Positions 60,781-64,000 of a stretch of DNA of 64,000 nt are shown here, one piece after another. The stretch is taken from positions 1,862,501 to 1,926,500 of the forward strand of contig JARHVA010001426.1 of NCBI GenBank assembly GCA_037957365.1, given 5' to 3'. A program made the position numbers and the translations under genes. The notes below the pieces were generated by a model. It did not search any database. It saw only the letters and a list, made by a program, of their open reading frames with translations, and had not been told where the DNA came from. The stretch is from Torreya grandis (taxonomy: Eukaryota; Streptophyta; Pinopsida; Cupressales; Taxaceae). Position 1 is the stretch's first letter. Every line of letters starts with the position of its first letter.

Positions 60781-61430
60781 ACAGGTGTTTTTGCGTCCCT
60801 CTCCCAGAGGATATTGTGCGATACCTTTAGCTATTCATGCAACTTAAGTGTTATCCTTTGAAGTGTGTAACTTCCTATCTCATAATCACATTCTAAGCGA
60901 CTCAGTCGTTGCATCTTTTCTCACTTATAATCATTCAACTAAATTGTCGATAATGCAACTAAAGTGTTGATAAGTGGTTAAAAGTTAATTCGAATGTTTC
61001 TTGTTTAAAAAAATCTAGATAGGGGTAATTAAAAAGTCTTGTGTTACAAGTAAATGGTTTGGTAAATTTCCTCTGACGGAGCTTAATCGGCGCGTGTTAA
61101 CTCCCGGTAAGCTGGTTTCCCTCGGTTTTTGTTGGATTTTGACTATCACCCAACCGTCACGTTTGATTCGTTTGATCGCGGTTAATGTTTAACTTGTTTG
61201 ATCGTGGTTAATGTGTAACTCGATCGACCATCCCTGTCGTGGTCACCGCCAATCATCCATCGATCGTCACCGTCATGCCAACCATGAACTGTGATTGCGT
61301 GGGGCTCAGTCTTTTTTGACACGTGGCACGGACCCAATGTGTCATGCGAACCATTCTATGGGAAACCCAGATTATTATGCCCTTAAACCCTAATAATCAT
61401 CCCTGTTAGCATTAATCTCCTATAGCCGTA
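60781..61430. other. GC-richer intergenic stretch with short repeats
   Basis: The region contains two tandem units of 26-27 bp at 61,168-61,220 (TTTGATCG-GGTTAATGT-TAACT). GACACGTGGCACGG, a G-box, lies at about 61,318. Several ATCGATCG/ACCGTCA words recall those in the Tat spacer. No gene model. Confidence 0.5.
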
Positions 61431-61437
61431 TTGTTAA

Positions 61438-61707
61438 TTGGGTAAAAGCCTAAAGGCCAAACATATGTCATTTATCATTCGCTTTTTGTTGGATTCAAGG
61501 TGGAGGAAGATGGCTCAAGTGGAGGCGATTAGAACAAGGTTGGAACTTTTAGGGTTAATTTTAGGTTTTACGCCCGTCCATTTTGCCAAGGTTTCAAATT
61601 TCATGAAGTTGATAAACCAATCAAATGTTGAGATTCATTCTAGAAGGTTTTATCATTTTGACATAGTCGTTCATATTTGTCAGCGATTTATATCTATGGA
61701 TGTATAA
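61438..61707 (+). other. Open frame, unknown
   Basis: An 89-codon frame includes MAQVEAIRTRLELLGLILG and VHFAKVSNFMKLINQ. It has more ordinary protein composition than neighbouring ORFs. I know no family for it. It could be a first exon or chance; no supporting splice pattern is certain. Confidence 0.25.
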
Positions 61708-63400
61708 AATGTGCATATGACTATGCATAAAATCGAATTTCTAACTTGTTTATAGTAAGAGTTCATATTTGTGATCACAAAAGGGCAAGTGGACATCGAA
61801 TATGTTGAACAAGGAAAGAAATCCTAGAGTTTTTGATAAATGTGAAAAAATCAAATCCATAATTTATTAATACAAATAAAATTTAAAACATACGAAGCAG
61901 GGGTAGATATGAGAAAAAAAGAAAAACGTTTTAAATAAGCACATTCACATTGTGTTCGTAAGTGTCTTTTGCATAAATTATTTAAAAGCAAATGCAAAGA
62001 AAAGTAGTGAAGATTGTAATAAATCCTTTAAAAGAGCATTTGTCTTCAATTTATCTAATACCTCTTGTTTATCGGCCTTGTTTTTCCTTGTCAGGGGCCC
62101 ACTATACATAAGGATAAGTTTGTTCAAGGTTTTGTCTTTGTTAACAAGTTATTTTTATACGTAAAGATGAGCTTTCATATGCAGGGTCATATGCACTACG
62201 AATTTAAAAGAAGAGAGTTGTTCAACATGGTAGGATATGGTGAATAAGAGTAATTATAGAATTTTCCTAACTTAATATCTTGAGCTCTATTTTTAATTCA
62301 TGCGTTTTTATTGACCATTTCATATGCATTTATGCTTGTAAGTGCTTAAATATATTCTATTCTTTGTGATGGGGTCATCATGTATGTGTGCTTTTAAGTA
62401 CATTGAAAGTGTTACTCTTATCATATTTCTTGTGTTTGTGTAGACTTGTACAAAGTAAGTGTGTGAATCTATGTTTGTTGTACTCCTATTGTATTATATT
62501 ATATATACTTATGAGTTTATTAAATATTGCCATCAACTTTTTTCATAGAAGTTGCAATTGAAATTAATTTTTTTTGCATACAATCTTCATGGACTTGACA
62601 TTTCGAGTTCAAAAATATTATTGCTAACCTTTGAAATTTACAACAGACGTGTTTTGGTTCTTTTAAAGTTTTCAAAATGTAATGTATCCATTACATTTTA
62701 TTTATTTCATCTACTACATACAAAGGTTCGTTTAGCTTGTTCTTGAATCCCCACATGAGGCATTTGTCATATTATATAAATTGTTTTCAAATGAATTGGG
62801 ATGTCATGTTTATATAATGTGAAAAGACGATCTCTACTTTGGAACATTACACATTATCTATAGAAAATGTAATGCCTTCTCATATGTACATTTCCTTGTT
62901 GGAGGTTCGTAATGCATACTTTCAATATAGAGTGTTAATTTCATGAACAATGGTTGCTCTAATTATTTTGTAATTGCTACATTATGTTGCCAAGTACTTG
63001 GATTACCTTGTCCATCAGCACATCAATGTACTCTTGTGGTGACCTTTACGATGATTTTTATAAGCAATTCATTGGTAAAGGTTAGTGTTGTAAAACATAT
63101 TCTTAACTTGTTTGAATGCAAGTTGTTTGTCGGCATCTAATACTATGAATGTCAACTACTACAAATTTAAGATGGATAAGTGGGAATTAGATGATTGATT
63201 CAAAGAACTTTATGCTGACATCGAACAAATGGTATACATTTTCAGCTACTGTACTCGAAGGTGAATTTGAGTTGTATTATTTTTTTGTTGATTCTAATTT
63301 GTTGTGACATGCATTGTGTTGGGAGAAAGAATTCGGTCGGAAGTCCACATTATGTGCAAGTGCTTAGTTTAGACGTTATCCTTGCTCCCTTGGATATTGA
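61708..63400. other. AT-rich intergenic sequence
   Basis: Several 60-70-codon ORFs on the plus strand carry no recognised motif. Nothing else seen. Confidence 0.5.
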
Positions 63401-64000
63401 ATGAAGAAGCTATATGGAACATCAACAATTGGGAATGGTATTTCCACTATTATGAGACAACCTTCCCTTGCCCGCGAACAACCAGGGGTGCAATCCCAAT
63501 GCGAGATCAAATCTTTACCGAATAAATATGAAAACAAGGGGATAACACAGGGAATTATATTGATGCTTTGTGTATTTTCAATCCTTGATTTAATATTCTT
63601 GTCGCATATGTAAAATGCTCAATATTTGTGAACTATGCATCCTTATAATGATTTGTTATCTAAGAGATGTATGGGAACCTTTGGTTACTCTTAATATTTG
63701 ATTGCTCCTCATGTTAAATAATGTTTCTTTCTTCCTTCTTACAACAATCAAAATTAGAATACTTTTGACACACCATACATTTTTTTGTGTTGTTTTTGTT
63801 GTGTTTTAGTTGGAAGGGGTGGAGCAGAGCCATGTGGACATGGTTGATAGTCCCCTGCATAAAATGAATTCATCCTTACAAATGTATGTGTTTGTTGTTT
63901 TCTCTATTTCATTTGTCATGCTTAATATTTGTAAACCATCCATCTCTATATTGATATGTTACATCTTTTTTAATACTACAGGGGGAAGGGGTGGAGCAGA
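63401..64000 (+). other. Exon-like segments with partial tandem duplication
   Basis: An acceptor-like TGTTTTAG near 63,809 precedes a frame LEGVEQSHVDMVDSPLHKM, ending at a donor-like GTATGTG near 63,884. A second acceptor-like TACTACAG at about 63,980 precedes GGGGAAGGGGTGGAGCAGA, almost the same exon start, and the window stops there. The sequence before each also matches (ATGCT-AATATTTGT at about 63,617 and 63,919). A 70-codon frame at 63,401-63,613 precedes them. This suggests duplicated exons of an unrecognised gene that continues to the right. Confidence 0.3.

Noticed and set aside
1..64000. tRNA or rRNA genes
   Set aside because: No tRNA-like cloverleaf boxes or rRNA stretches were noticed by eye; a covariance search could not be run.

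Overview
This is nuclear DNA of a land plant: very AT-rich, gene-poor, and made mostly of old, broken transposable elements. I infer a seed plant with a large, slowly purged genome, possibly a gymnosperm, from the density of heavily mutated LTR elements of several lineages, a decayed non-LTR element and a Helitron helicase relic. Species cannot be fixed from the sequence alone.

Layout. 0.9-2.5 kb: Ty1/copia gag-protease-integrase relic (+). 3.2-4.6 kb: copia RT/RNase H end with its LTR (-). 8.0-9.6 kb: non-LTR (LINE) reverse transcriptase relic, split by a (TA)n foldback. 10.3-12.0 kb: L-type lectin receptor kinase pseudogene (-). 12.1-19.0 kb: copia element (+) with primer-binding site and a pol frame that runs into 15 heptad repeats and further ORF-like sequence. 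23.8-25.8 kb: Helitron-type Rep/PIF1 helicase relic (+). 26.7-33.5 kb: ~260-bp tandem repeat holding an LTR-bounded chromovirus (Ty3/gypsy, -) with inverted duplications at one edge. 35.4-35.8 kb: three 114-bp tandem copies. 37.3-45.2 kb: mosaic of Tat-lineage gypsy, gypsy gag (-) and a copia 3' half with its LTR, including a 341-bp near-identical direct duplication. 45.2-58.8 kb: long Tat-lineage gypsy element with gag end, protease, RT, a second RNase H, integrase, an antisense ORF with a plant-mobile-domain-like segment, and a probable 3' LTR.

The one intact host gene is at 59.84-60.65 kb (+): a two-exon chloroplast small heat shock protein (HSP21 type, 245 residues) with a G-box, two heat shock elements and a TATA box upstream and a poly(A) signal downstream. 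The remaining 3 kb is non-repetitive-looking sequence with short coding-like patches and a duplicated exon-like segment cut by the window end.

There is no operon or pathway here. The functional content is the heat shock gene; the rest records successive transposon insertion and decay. The items most worth a second look are the copia heptad extension, the antisense mobile-domain ORF, the recent 341-bp duplication among old sequence, and the inverted junctions beside the chromovirus.
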